Positions 1 to 7,845 of a DNA stretch of 22,196 bases are shown piece by piece (the stretch's first letter is position 1; each line of letters starts with the position of its first letter). The notes beneath the pieces are model-generated. The model saw only the letters and a list, made by a program, of their open reading frames with translations, was not told the origin of the DNA and ran no database searches. The stretch comes from Gemmatimonadota bacterium (GTDB taxonomy: Bacteria; Gemmatimonadota; Gemmatimonadetes; Gemmatimonadales; GWC2-71-9). Both the position numbers and the translations under genes were made by a program. Where the stretch lies: the NCBI GenBank assembly GCA_003220985.1, contig QHTY01000165.1, forward strand, positions 1-22,196, given 5' to 3'.

Positions 1-159
1 CTGCACAGTGAGTTCGGCGTGGTTGTGGCCGATGAGGACATCACCGAAAGCAACCTGGGCACGCTCGCCGACATCGCGCGCTACGTCTCAACCCATCGGA
101 GTCATGGCAACGGCGGAAGACCCGGCACGAACGGCGCGGGAAGCAACCCTCGGGGTTAA
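1..159 (+). CDS. Acyl carrier protein, C-terminal part (gene cut by window edge)
   Basis: Frame 1 is open from the first base to a TAA at 157-159 and gives 52 residues. The first 33 match the last helices of an acyl carrier protein: LHSEFGVVVADEDI, then ESNLGTLADIARYVS, which is the usual pattern of acidic loop followed by a helix ending in an I-x-x-Y-V motif. The phosphopantetheine-bearing DSL serine would lie upstream of the window and cannot be seen. A Gly/Asn-rich tail of about 19 residues follows the domain. The stop codon overlaps the minus-strand stop of the neighbouring glycosyltransferase remnant within a shared TTAA, so the two genes meet tail to tail. An AcpS gene about 2.2 kb away could load this carrier. 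It probably belongs to a dedicated acyl-transfer pathway rather than housekeeping fatty-acid synthesis (inference from context). Confidence 0.72.
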   Translation: MHSEFGVVVADEDITESNLGTLADIARYVSTHRSHGNGGRPGTNGAGSNPRG

Positions 160-1273
160 CTCGACGGCACGGCGCCGCGGCGCGTCGGCTCCCAAACCGG
201 CGCGGCCCGCCCGGTGAGCAACCGGAGCCAGGCATGCAACACAGCCACGTTTCCCGCCACGACATACGCCGGCAGTGCAAGCACGCGCGGTACCGACGCT
301 TCGTCGGGCCAGAGCCAGCCCAATGCCGCGACCGTCAGCGCCGCTCCCCCGACGACGAGCGTCACCCGAGCCCACTCGAGAGCAAATGCGAGATCGGCGA
401 GTGCCAAACCCGCGCCCACCAAGCTCCAGGGTACGAGCCAGCGGCACACCTTGGGGCGAGTGTCGCCAAACCGCGCGTCATGGTACGGACTTTCCGCCGG
501 TACTCCTGGTGCTGTGAGCGGCTGCGCGGTACATAGCAGATCGCAGCTGGAACTGACACCGCGCGAAACCCGTGCTCCCGGGCCGTCAAGGCCGCCGCAA
601 AATCGCGACTCAAGTCCTCGCGGATTGGGCGCATGTGGAGCTTGGCGCGGATCGCGTACAAGCAACCGGAGGCGCCGACAATCCCAGATACGGCCGTCTC
701 CAGATCGCGAATCCACATTTCGTACCCGACGTACGCCCCCTCTCCGCCACTCACGGGCTCCACAACGTTCGTGACGCTGACATCGCGCGCGGATGCCACA
801 CCGACGCTTGTGTCGCGGAACGCGGCCACGAGTGCCTTCATCGCGCCGGGATCGATCCGGACCGACGCGTCGGTGTTGACGATGATCTCGCCCGTCAGCA
901 GTGGTCGAGCGGCGTTCTCGGCTGCCGTCTTCCCCTGTCGCTGCGGCAGCCGCAACAGCTCAACGCCGCGGCCCCCAAACCGGCGGACGATCTCGTCGGT
1001 CCCGTCGGTCGATGCGTCCGATAGAACGAGGATCTGGCGCCGGTCGGCGGGATAGTCGATCGCGAGTATGTGCTCGAGCGTCTCGGCAATCACCGCCGCT
1101 TCGTTGTAAACCGGAAGCACGATGCTCACGCGCGGCAGCATCGAGGGCGATGGTCGCTGCTCCGCAAGCCGCTTGTGCAGGCTCAGCAGTTTGAGGATGG
1201 CCGGATAACCGAGATACGTGTACAGGCAGAAGCCGGTCGCCAGCGCGAGTACGAGCGCGGGCAGGAGCATCAT
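156..1273 (-). pseudogene. GT2 family glycosyltransferase with internal deletion and frameshift
   Basis: A membrane-anchored, inverting GT-A glycosyltransferase of the cellulose-synthase-like GT2 type is encoded in two frames. Part one runs from ATG 1273 and contains an N-terminal membrane segment (residues 5-25), VSIVLPVYNEA (49-59), SDAST (85-89), NTDAS (133-137, the metal-site region) and the acceptor-site region QHQEYRRKVRTMTRG (254-268). About four residues later the frame fails and would end at 362. The expected C-terminus resumes in another frame from about 458 with KVCRWLVPW, three hydrophobic segments and the terminal VWEPTRR, and stops at 156. In this family about 20 residues normally lie between TRGLATL and KVCRWL, so roughly 60 bp plus one base appear to be missing. 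The ATG overlaps the upstream gene's TGA (ATGA). This could be a real lesion or an assembly deletion. Confidence 0.7.
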
Positions 1274-2375
1274 GCCGCGACGGGTGCCGACGCGCCCCCG
1301 CCCCGCGTGATGAGTCGGTAGATGCCGGCGTAACGATCGAGCCAGGGCCCCACGCCGAACTCGCGCTCTAGGCGAAGGCGGGCCGCGCGGGCGCGTCGCG
1401 CCGCCGCGGCGGCGTGCGCGTACACATCGCGAATCCCCGCCGCCAATCCTACCGGATCCTCCGACGCGACCAGCACCGCTTCCTCCGCTGACAGGACATC
1501 GGGGACTCCACCCACAGCGGTCGCGACGATGGGAACTCCTGCCGCCATCGCCTCGAAGAGGACGACGGGGGTGCCTTCGGTGCGCGAGCTGAGGACACAG
1601 ACGTCGAACGCCGTGTACACGCGCTCCGCATCCGGCACCACGCCGTGCCAACGAATGCGGTCTGCGACTCCCAGTTTGTCCGCGCGGGCACGCAGCGCGC
1701 GCTGCTCAGCGCCGGTCCCACCCCCGATCAGGGAAATTGTAAGCGGTACGGTGTTGAGGTGGGGCAGAGCGTCGAGCAGCACATCGGGCCCCTTCTCCAC
1801 GCTGAGCCGGCCGACCCAACCGACAACAAAGTCCTCGCGAGGAATCCCGAGTGTCCGGCGCGCGGCGTCGCGGTCGAGCGCCGGCGCGATCCGCGCGACC
1901 ACGCGACACCCGCGCGCGCGAGCCGGTCACGCAGCGGCCGGGAGACGGCCACCACGGCGTCGAAGCGGCGAAACGCGCGCCGTTGGAGGAATTCGTACAC
2001 GAGATTTCTCCACGTGCCGCCAGTGAAACCGTGCACGGTCGTAATGACCGGGATGCCCAACTGCCGCGCCACACCGGCGTCGACGACGTCTGGTCGATAG
2101 CCATGGGTATGAACGGCGTCGGGGCGCAGGCGCTGGCATAAGGCCGCGATCACGGCGCGCTCGCGCGCGTAACTCCGGGCGGATAGGACGATCTCGTGCG
2201 TGGCCACGCCCGCTTCGGACAACGGGCCGTGAAACGCTTGCGCCGCACCAGATTCAGTCACCACGGACACGACGTGAACCTCGTGTCCCAAGCTCCCGAA
2301 CCCCGTCCCCAGCATTTGCACCACGCGCTCAAGTCCACCGAACTCGCAGGGCGCGACCACGTGCATGATCACCAT
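1270..2375 (-). pseudogene. GT4 family glycosyltransferase with frameshift
   Basis: A retaining GT-B glycosyltransferase is split between two frames. The N-terminal half starts at ATG 2375 and shows the sugar-transferase opening CEFGGLERVVQML (residues 10-22), HTHGYRPDVVD (89-99), TVHGFTGG (113-120) and DAVVAVS (139-145). It is coherent to about residue 158 (nt 1902), after which the frame turns to Arg/Ser-rich noise. The C-terminal half continues in the next frame from about nt 1902 with IAPALDRDAARRTLGI, the nucleotide-sugar domain GWVGRLSVEKGPDVLL, and the E-x7-E motif EGTPVVLFE. It ends at TGA 1272-1270. The linker that usually carries a V-x-N-G segment is missing at the junction, so a short deletion of 3n+1 bases is more likely than one lost base. 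The start overlaps the end of acpS by 7 nt. The lesion is in the same sense as that of the next gene. Confidence 0.7.
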
Positions 2376-2785
2376 GTGTCACCGGGCATCGACGTCGTCT
2401 CGAGCGCCAGGGCCGCGCTGCGCGTCCCCTCCAGGATGACCACGGCGGCCGCGAAGCCTTGCTGGTGCGACAGGCTGACATGCGCAGTGCGAACGCCAGA
2501 TTCGCGCGCCTGCTCGACGAGCGCGCCCAACAATCGAATTTCGGGAGCACCGCCCGGGGCGGACACCAGCTCGACTTGCCGCAGCGCACCCTGTCGAATC
2601 CCGGCGCGCAGCGCCTTCAGACACGCTTCTTTCGCGGCGAAGCGCGCGGCCAGCGCATCCTCCCGATCAACGCGGCCTGCGCACGCCGCGAGCTCACGCG
2701 GCGTGAAGACCTGCGCCTCGATCTTCGCGAGGACGCGCGACCAGCGCGCGACTTCGACGATGTCGAGTCCGATCCCGACAATCAT
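2369..2785 (-). CDS. acpS: Holo-[acyl-carrier-protein] synthase
   Basis: A 138-residue AcpS-type phosphopantetheinyl transferase, which moves 4'-phosphopantetheine from coenzyme A to the serine of apo-ACP in the cytoplasm. The start is ATG 2785, giving MIVGIGLDIVEV, the canonical N-terminus with the Mg-binding Asp8. RFAAKEACLKAL (48-59) holds the second metal ligand Glu53 and the CoA-contacting lysines. HVSLSHQQGFAAAVVILE (102-119) is the closing conserved strand pair. Length is normal for the trimeric AcpS family. The start codon overlaps the TGA of the SGNH hydrolase gene (ATGA) and its own stop lies inside the start of the GT4 gene, so it is translationally coupled in the flippase operon. 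Finding acpS in a glycan operon, near an ACP gene, points to carrier-bound acyl chemistry. Whether it also serves fatty-acid ACP cannot be told from this window. Confidence 0.92.
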   Translation of the reverse strand: MIVGIGLDIVEVARWSRVLAKIEAQVFTPRELAACAGRVDREDALAARFAAKEACLKALRAGIRQGALRQVELVSAPGGAPEIRLLGALVEQARESGVRTAHVSLSHQQGFAAAVVILEGTRSAALALETTSMPGDTW

Positions 2786-3996
2786 GCTAGGCGTGCGGCC
2801 AGCGGGATCCGCGGCTGCGTGACTCGTCGCACGGAACTCTCTGCGGAAGGCGTGGGCCCGACCGCGTAGCCCCATCCCGTGAACGCGGCGGCGACTGTCT
2901 GCGCCGCCACCGCAGCCCCCTCGGGCGTAAAGTGGTCATGGTCGTAGTAATGCCGCAGCCCCTGGTTCAATACCGGGCGCAGGTTGAGGTGCTCAAGCCC
3001 AAGCTCCTCTGCGACGGCAACCACCCGCGCATCGATCTGACTCAACAGACGGTTGATCACCTCGAGGCTGAAATACACGCTGACCGTTTCCTTCCACGGT
3101 TTCCCGATCCCACCATGCCAAAACCGCCCCATCTCTTCGTCCGTGTACTTCTTTTCGAACCAGGGCTGGCGCACCACAAGCACGCGTGGCGCTCGGGCGA
3201 TCGCGTGGCGGAGCGCCCTGCGCAAATGGTGCTCGAAGTGGTTCAGAACGGTGCTCGGATCGGGAACAGTGGCGCGAATTTCCTGCGCCTGCGCCCGCAT
3301 CTGTCGCCCGGCCACGAGCCACGCCCCGACGTTCTCTTTGACTTCCACGGGACGAAGCCATACCTGACGCAGTCGACGGACCAGCTCCACGAGGGCCGAG
3401 CCACGGGGATTCCAGCTGAACGGCTGCCCGGGATGACGGGCCAACAGCGCCAGCTCCGGGACAACCGCTGGTGGACGCCCGGGCGGCGCACCATCCTCGA
3501 GCCAGTGGTACACGGTGCTCGCCCCCAACATGATGACGATCGCGTCCAGCCGGGCGTAATTCGGTAGCACGCGCTCGAACATCAGATCGAGCTCGGCCGC
3601 CCCGACGCCGGAGCGAGCGATGTTGCCGACGTGCACGCGCCGGGCGCCGAGGGCGCGTAGCGCATCGGCGCGGTTGAGGAGGCGCTCGAGCGCCCCGGGC
3701 CAACTCGTCGGCTGGTCGAGCGCGTAACACTCGACTGAGCTCCCTCCGGCAACGAGGATCCGGAACAGGCCGTCTTCGTCACGGCGCACGTTTCTGCCGC
3801 GCTCACCGTCCGCATTGATGTCGATGCGCACGCGCGGCTCGATTTCCGGAAAGATGTCGGGATGCTGACGCACTTCGAGACGCAGGCCGGGCGGCCACAC
3901 GCGATAGCGAGTACGCTGGCGGATCCACCAGCGAGCGAGTAGTTCCGCGCCGATCAACACGACCGCGAATGCGGCGACGACTATCCATATGATCAT
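2782..3996 (-). CDS. SGNH/GDSL-family hydrolase, membrane-anchored
   Basis: A 404-residue protein starting at ATG 3996 with one N-terminal membrane segment (residues 2-20) followed by Arg-rich sequence, so it is probably tethered to the inner membrane. SGNH-fold blocks can be seen: ILVAGGSSVECY (80-91) with a nucleophile serine in the GGSS turn in place of GDS; a block II Gly/Asn region near VGNIARSG (123-130); IVIMLGAST (153-161) in place of block III; and DHDHFTPEG (352-360), where Asp352 and His355 form the DxxH pair. Members of this family act as O-acetylesterases, or in some cases O-acyltransferase-type enzymes, on polysaccharides. Removal or transfer of ester groups on the locus product is the likely role (inference). 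Both ends overlap neighbours by ATGA, which puts it in one operon between the flippase and acpS. Confidence 0.75.
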   Translation of the reverse strand: MIIWIVVAAFAVVLIGAELLARWWIRQRTRYRVWPPGLRLEVRQHPDIFPEIEPRVRIDINADGERGRNVRRDEDGLFRILVAGGSSVECYALDQPTSWPGALERLLNRADALRALGARRVHVGNIARSGVGAAELDLMFERVLPNYARLDAIVIMLGASTVYHWLEDGAPPGRPPAVVPELALLARHPGQPFSWNPRGSALVELVRRLRQVWLRPVEVKENVGAWLVAGRQMRAQAQEIRATVPDPSTVLNHFEHHLRRALRHAIARAPRVLVVRQPWFEKKYTDEEMGRFWHGGIGKPWKETVSVYFSLEVINRLLSQIDARVVAVAEELGLEHLNLRPVLNQGLRHYYDHDHFTPEGAAVAAQTVAAAFTGWGYAVGPTPSAESSVRRVTQPRIPLAARLA

Positions 3997-5513
3997 ACGC
4001 GACTCGTGACCCCCCCTCCTCCCCTGAGACGCGGCAACCACGCTCGAAGATCGAGATATCGGTCGTTGCGGTACACGAAGAAGACCAAGGTCGCCGCGAA
4101 TACCACCACCATCGCGACGCCGGATGCCGCCAGGCCAAGCAAGCCCCGAACATCGAGGCCGGCCTTCAGCCATAGCAGCAGGGCCAAGGCGGGCACGGCG
4201 CCCAGCACCGCGCGCGGCACGACGTAGCGGAAGAACGCACCCACGGAAACGTCGAGCTCACGACAGGCCTGCACGAACACCACGGCGGCGAACAGCACAT
4301 TCGGGATGGCGGTGCCGAGCGCCACTCCGGCCAGCCCCATCGGGCGAACCAGCACGACGCTGAGCACGAGATTCAGCACGCCGGTAACGAGGAAGCCAAT
4401 CGTTGGGAGGCCGGCCTTCCCGAGCCCCATGAGCATCGGGAGCGCGACGCCGCGAACCGGCAAGAACACGAGATACGACAGCATCAGGATCTGCAGGACC
4501 TCACCGGCGGGCTGCTCGAAGCTCGGATCGACCCACCAAGCGATGAACCGAGGACCGAGGACGATCAGAAACAGTCCGGCGGCGAGCGTCAAGGTAAGCG
4601 CGATCTTCGACCACTTCAGGAAAATCTCCCGCAGCTCCTCCTGTTTGCCTTGCGTCTGGAGGCGCGTTGCGGTCGGCATTACTACCGCCGCGATCGAAAC
4701 CAGGAAGTCCATCAGGTAGATGATGAAGCTGTTGGCGACGGTGAAGTACGGAATCGAGCCCACATCCATGTATGCGCCGATGACGATGGAGTCCGTTTCG
4801 AACGACAGCCGCCCGCCGGCATTCAGCAGCAAGACGTAGAGGCTGAACGCGAAAATCCCGCGCGTCATGCCCCAGTTCCAGTCCGACAAGCGGATGCGCG
4901 TGGTCGGATAGCGTTTCCGGATGATCAGCCAGCACAGCACGAAATCGAAGACCATGCAGGCGAGCTGTACGATCGCCAGCATGGTGAGCGACGCCTTGAT
5001 CGCGAGCAGTCCGATCGTCAGGACAAGGCGCAGCAGTACGCCCCACAACCGCACGATGTTGCGCGGCACGAAGTCGTCGTGCGCCGACAGAATCCCGTTC
5101 GGCAGCAGGGCGACGAAGCCAAGCGAGACGAACAGCACGACGATGGCGAACGCCACGCGCGCGTCGCGGTGCAGCGACGTCGGGATGTGATAGCCCTCGA
5201 CGAAGAAGACGAAGAGACCCGCGCCGGCCACGAGCGCGAGCGCTCCCAAGGCGAGATACAACGCCGTGCAGCTTCCGATGGCCTCGTTCAGCTTCTGCGC
5301 GTCGCCCCTGGCGGCGTGCTGGGCGAAATAGCGGACCGACGCCATCGGCACTCCGAGCACCAGGAGTCCCAGATAGCCCGTGATGGCGTTGATGAGATTC
5401 CATGTTCCGTACCCGTCGTCGCCCAGCTTGTGAATGGTGAACGGCGTGAGAAAGTACACCGCGACCATCGTGACCACCGACACGAGCCAGTTACTGCCGA
5501 CGTTCTTGAACAC
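3993..5513 (-). CDS. Wzx-type polysaccharide flippase (MATE/MOP superfamily)
   Basis: A 506-residue polytopic membrane protein with about 12-14 hydrophobic segments. It opens with FKNVGSNWLVS and TPFTIHKLGDDGYGTWNLI, features typical of O-antigen/EPS translocases that flip undecaprenyl-linked repeat units. I chose GTG 5513 as the start: AGGGAGA lies at a good Shine-Dalgarno distance, and the family normally begins with this KNxGSNW segment. An in-frame GTG at 5582 would add 23 Arg/Pro-rich residues and would lie inside the sigma-54-like promoter at 5566-5581, so it is unlikely. With the chosen start the message would have a leader of about 42 nt, the only unit in the window with a leader of ordinary length. 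The stop overlaps the SGNH hydrolase ATG (ATGA). It is the first gene of a five-gene minus-strand operon. Confidence 0.88.
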   Translation of the reverse strand: MFKNVGSNWLVSVVTMVAVYFLTPFTIHKLGDDGYGTWNLINAITGYLGLLVLGVPMASVRYFAQHAARGDAQKLNEAIGSCTALYLALGALALVAGAGLFVFFVEGYHIPTSLHRDARVAFAIVVLFVSLGFVALLPNGILSAHDDFVPRNIVRLWGVLLRLVLTIGLLAIKASLTMLAIVQLACMVFDFVLCWLIIRKRYPTTRIRLSDWNWGMTRGIFAFSLYVLLLNAGGRLSFETDSIVIGAYMDVGSIPYFTVANSFIIYLMDFLVSIAAVVMPTATRLQTQGKQEELREIFLKWSKIALTLTLAAGLFLIVLGPRFIAWWVDPSFEQPAGEVLQILMLSYLVFLPVRGVALPMLMGLGKAGLPTIGFLVTGVLNLVLSVVLVRPMGLAGVALGTAIPNVLFAAVVFVQACRELDVSVGAFFRYVVPRAVLGAVPALALLLWLKAGLDVRGLLGLAASGVAMVVVFAATLVFFVYRNDRYLDLRAWLPRLRGGGGVTSRV

Positions 5514-5565
5514 GAATCGCGGTCTCCCTGGGGATCGGTGCCGGCGCTGCTCCGTGCGTGGGGGG

Positions 5566-5581
5566 AGCACGTGCCGTGCCA
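5566..5581 (-). promoter_or_regulatory. Sigma-54-like -24/-12 promoter of the flippase operon
   Basis: On the minus strand the sequence reads TGGCACGGCACGTGCT. The -24 part TGGCACG is an exact match to the RpoN consensus, and the -12 GC is spaced GG-N10-GC. The -12 box is GTGC rather than TTGC. The predicted start of transcription is near 5555, about 42 nt before GTG 5513. Confidence 0.62.
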
Positions 5582-5599
5582 CCCCTATGAGGGGAGAAT

Positions 5600-5622
5600 C
5601 GCCCGCCCGGGCGTTGCGGGCG
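5600..5622 (-). terminator. GC-rich hairpin after the deacetylase gene, possible weak terminator
   Basis: CGCCCGC and GCGGGCG form a perfect 7-bp stem around a 9-nt loop, about 22 nt after the stop of the deacetylase gene and just before the flippase promoter. No T-run follows, so it is at best a weak intrinsic terminator or a 3'-end stabiliser. Confidence 0.3.
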
Positions 5623-5643
5623 CGCCACAGGTGCGGCGGAGGC

Positions 5644-6630
5644 TCAGCCCAACAATTCCGCCGCTTCGCTGACCGTGGCGAACTTGAAAGGCGTCAGCCG
5701 CGCCAATCCCTCGACATACTCTTCGATCGATGCGTAGAGCCGCTCGACATCCGCCGCAGTTGGGGTGAAGGGGCTGAGGCCGGGTATGAGGCTGGGGGTG
5801 TGACAACTCATGTGCAGTTGGCGCACGCCATGATCCAAGAGGCGCGCTGAGAGCGTGAGCATGTCGGCGACCGATTCGTATTCCGGATTAAGGCTCAAGC
5901 GCCGACTCAGACCGACGCGCGACGCGAGTCCGGGCAAGCGCAGCCAGCGGAGGGGCGCTGCTTCGAGCACCCGTTGTACGCGATGCCAGACGGGGAACGG
6001 TCCGCGATTGAAGCCATAGGACAGAGGCATTTCAAGAACCGGTCCATCTGGATCCGGCTCCCGCACGTCGCGGTACGGCGCCAAGCGGTAGCGCTTAAAT
6101 GGGGCGCCGACAAAGGTGGGCCCGTCGTCGACCTCCTGGAGATTGACGAACGGGCTGACGCTCGAGTCTACGCGATAACCGCATGCGACCAGCGCTGCGA
6201 CCGTGTCGGGGCCAATGCCGTATCGTCCCGCCCGAAATGCACGCGGTCGCCGGCCGAATGCCTCTTCCAGTGCATCTGTCAATGTTTCGATCTTGGCGAG
6301 CTGCAGATCCGCGGGCAGGTTCTTCACCATGGAGTTGCGCGGCACGAACTCCTCAGTGAGCGGCGGCGTATTCCACGGGTGCAGGTGCGCACCAATCTCT
6401 CCACGGCTCTCGTCTCCGACGTCGCGCACTACTGCCGCTGCGTCCGGATCGATCGCGACGTGATATGTCGTGAAGTACGTGGGCCGCACACCCAGGCGGT
6501 CGAAGAACCGTGCCAACCGCCGCAGTTCACGAATGTTCCGCACCGTCACGCCTTTGCGGCTGCGGTTCCAATTGTCCTCTTCGGTATCGAGGGACACGAT
6601 AAGCAAGAGCGGGGTGCGTTGCGTAATCAT
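5644..6630 (-). CDS. Polysaccharide deacetylase, WalW-like/NodB-type
   Basis: A 328-residue cytoplasmic enzyme (no signal peptide) starting at ATG 6630. The first strand leads to SLDTEED (13-19), where Asp15 and the Thr-Glu-Glu-Asp run replace the usual TFDDG motif. GAHLHPW (80-86) supplies the two metal-binding histidines, His82 and His84. FRAGRYGIGPDT follows at about residue 155 and is the usual next motif. Such enzymes remove N-acetyl (sometimes O-acetyl) groups from amino sugars. The variant first motif is typical of the WalW/EPS-cluster branch. The start overlaps the upstream acyltransferase stop (ATGA), so the two are coupled. A free amine made here could be the substrate for re-acylation by that neighbour (inference). 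Confidence 0.82.
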   Translation of the reverse strand: MITQRTPLLLIVSLDTEEDNWNRSRKGVTVRNIRELRRLARFFDRLGVRPTYFTTYHVAIDPDAAAVVRDVGDESRGEIGAHLHPWNTPPLTEEFVPRNSMVKNLPADLQLAKIETLTDALEEAFGRRPRAFRAGRYGIGPDTVAALVACGYRVDSSVSPFVNLQEVDDGPTFVGAPFKRYRLAPYRDVREPDPDGPVLEMPLSYGFNRGPFPVWHRVQRVLEAAPLRWLRLPGLASRVGLSRRLSLNPEYESVADMLTLSARLLDHGVRQLHMSCHTPSLIPGLSPFTPTAADVERLYASIEEYVEGLARLTPFKFATVSEAAELLG

Positions 6631-7733
6631 GCCGGTCCCCCGCGGAACGCGGCCACCCGGTCGAGCAAGCGCAGGGCCCGGCCGCCCCACCCGGAACGAA
6701 ACACAACCATCTCCCAGGTCATGCGCTGCGACGGCTTGAACGCGTTCTTGTACTCGTCATCCCCACGCAGGAAGTTGAAAACTCGATAGCCCCGCTCGAT
6801 GGCCCGCTGGATCATGAGACTCATGAGTACCAGTCCGACGCTCTCCCGCTGCCACTGCGGATCGCGTCCGCCCTGGTAGAAGTAGACCGCGTCGTCCGAT
6901 GTGAAACCGTACCACGCCGCGGCCGCCCGGCCGTCCACGTTCAACGTGGTGAGCCACAGGCGTTGCTCTCGCGCCATTGCCCCGGCGAATTGACGCTGAA
7001 GTTGCGCGTTGCGGGGATCGCGGAAGGCACCTCCTGTACCGTTCCATCGCTGCTCATGCAACGCCAGCAGGTGCCCCCAGCCTTCATCCAAGCTTGTCTC
7101 GTCGTAATCGACCAGCGCGACGGCATGGTCCCGCCGCAAGCCGCGCTCCTTGCGCCGCAGGATCTGGCGCCGGTTCGGGCTCAGGGTGGCGAGGTATGTG
7201 TCCCAAGACGCCGGCAGCTCGAGCCGCGGGCAGCTCCAAAGGGGAAGATGACGCGTCGTGTGACCTCTCTCTTCCAGAGCACCGCCCAACCGCCGCGCGC
7301 CCGGCGCGTCTTCTACCAGGTTCGGCAGAACGATGATCTGCCACGGAAGGTCTTCGATCGCCTCGGCGAGTGCCCGCAGGTCGCGATCGGGCGGCGCTGG
7401 CACATCGAGCTCATCGGGACAGCCGATGTCTCCGATCGCCCAGGTCAACGCGCTCACGGTGATCCGACGAAACCGCAGGCGGCACTGACGGAGGGGCAGC
7501 ACGGCCTGTAGCGATCCGGAGTCCTGCAGCGTCAGGACCTCGCCCGCACCCGCTTCCGCTGGCGGGGCGGCATCGGCCCAGGCGCGATGCCACGCCCAGC
7601 TCATGAACGGGGAGGCGCATCCCGCCCGCGTCATCAAGTCGTCCCACAGGAGCGGGCCAAGCGCGAGTGCCTCGGCCAACGATACACGGGTGACTGGGTT
7701 GGAACGCACGGCCAGAGCATTCGCCTCGATCAT
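6627..7733 (-). CDS. CelD/BcsL-like GNAT acyltransferase
   Basis: A 368-residue protein of the GNAT fold family often annotated as cellulose-biosynthesis acetyltransferase (Acetyltransf_6/FemAB-like). Visible marks: SPFMSWAWHRAW (41-52), the usual family opening; LSPNRRQILRRKERGL (184-199); the hydrophobic strand AAAWYGF (271-277); YFYQGGRDPQW (284-294); and the diagnostic end FNFLRGDDEYKNAF (319-332). Members transfer an acyl or aminoacyl group to sugar amines or hydroxyls. The exact donor cannot be read here. It is the first gene of a two-gene minus-strand unit with the deacetylase, diverging from the AsnB gene across a 112-bp gap. A sigma-54-like element ends about 13 nt before the ATG, implying a 2-nt leader. 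Confidence 0.82.
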   Translation of the reverse strand: MIEANALAVRSNPVTRVSLAEALALGPLLWDDLMTRAGCASPFMSWAWHRAWADAAPPAEAGAGEVLTLQDSGSLQAVLPLRQCRLRFRRITVSALTWAIGDIGCPDELDVPAPPDRDLRALAEAIEDLPWQIIVLPNLVEDAPGARRLGGALEERGHTTRHLPLWSCPRLELPASWDTYLATLSPNRRQILRRKERGLRRDHAVALVDYDETSLDEGWGHLLALHEQRWNGTGGAFRDPRNAQLQRQFAGAMAREQRLWLTTLNVDGRAAAAWYGFTSDDAVYFYQGGRDPQWQRESVGLVLMSLMIQRAIERGYRVFNFLRGDDEYKNAFKPSQRMTWEMVVFRSGWGGRALRLLDRVAAFRGGPA

Positions 7734-7745
7734 GCAGTGCTACTT

Positions 7746-7761
7746 GGCAAAAGCCACGCCG
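7746..7761 (-). promoter_or_regulatory. Sigma-54-like promoter of the acyltransferase-deacetylase unit
   Basis: The minus strand reads CGGCGTGGCTTTTGCC, with GG (7760-7759) exactly ten bases before GC (7748-7747). The predicted transcript start at about 7735 leaves only 2 nt before ATG 7733. It faces away from the AsnB promoter in the same gap. Confidence 0.5.
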
Positions 7762-7814
7762 CGTTCAGAGAAGGCCGGACCGTTGCGCGCGCGCCACACC
7801 TGATGCGTGGGCCG

Positions 7815-7830
7815 TGGCGTCACTCTTGCG
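7815..7830 (+). promoter_or_regulatory. Sigma-54-like promoter of the amidotransferase gene
   Basis: The plus strand reads TGGCGTCACTCTTGCG: GG at 7816-7817, ten bases, GC at 7828-7829, with TTGC at -12. It is nearly identical to the element before the ligase-like gene (GTGGCGTC-NN-TCTTGC in both). The predicted transcript start is about 7841, 5 nt before the ATG. That ATG is fixed by the need for Cys2 in the encoded enzyme. Confidence 0.6.
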
Positions 7831-7845
7831 CTGCTGCCACGCACC

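Noticed and set aside
445..1910. Programmed -1 frameshifting in the GT2 and GT4 genes
   Set aside because: No slippery heptamer was found in register, and both joints also lack residues expected by the families, so deletion or assembly error is the simpler reading.
2932..5672. Long plus-strand open frames (2932-3567, 4650-5672) opposite the SGNH hydrolase and flippase genes
   Set aside because: They are antisense to well-recognised proteins and rich in Arg, His, Gln and Asp without motifs. Such frames are expected in high-GC DNA.
7734..7845. Sigma-70 style promoter using TTGGCA at 7744-7749
   Set aside because: No fitting -10 box follows at 16-18 bases; the bases are better explained as part of the minus-strand -12 element TTGCC.
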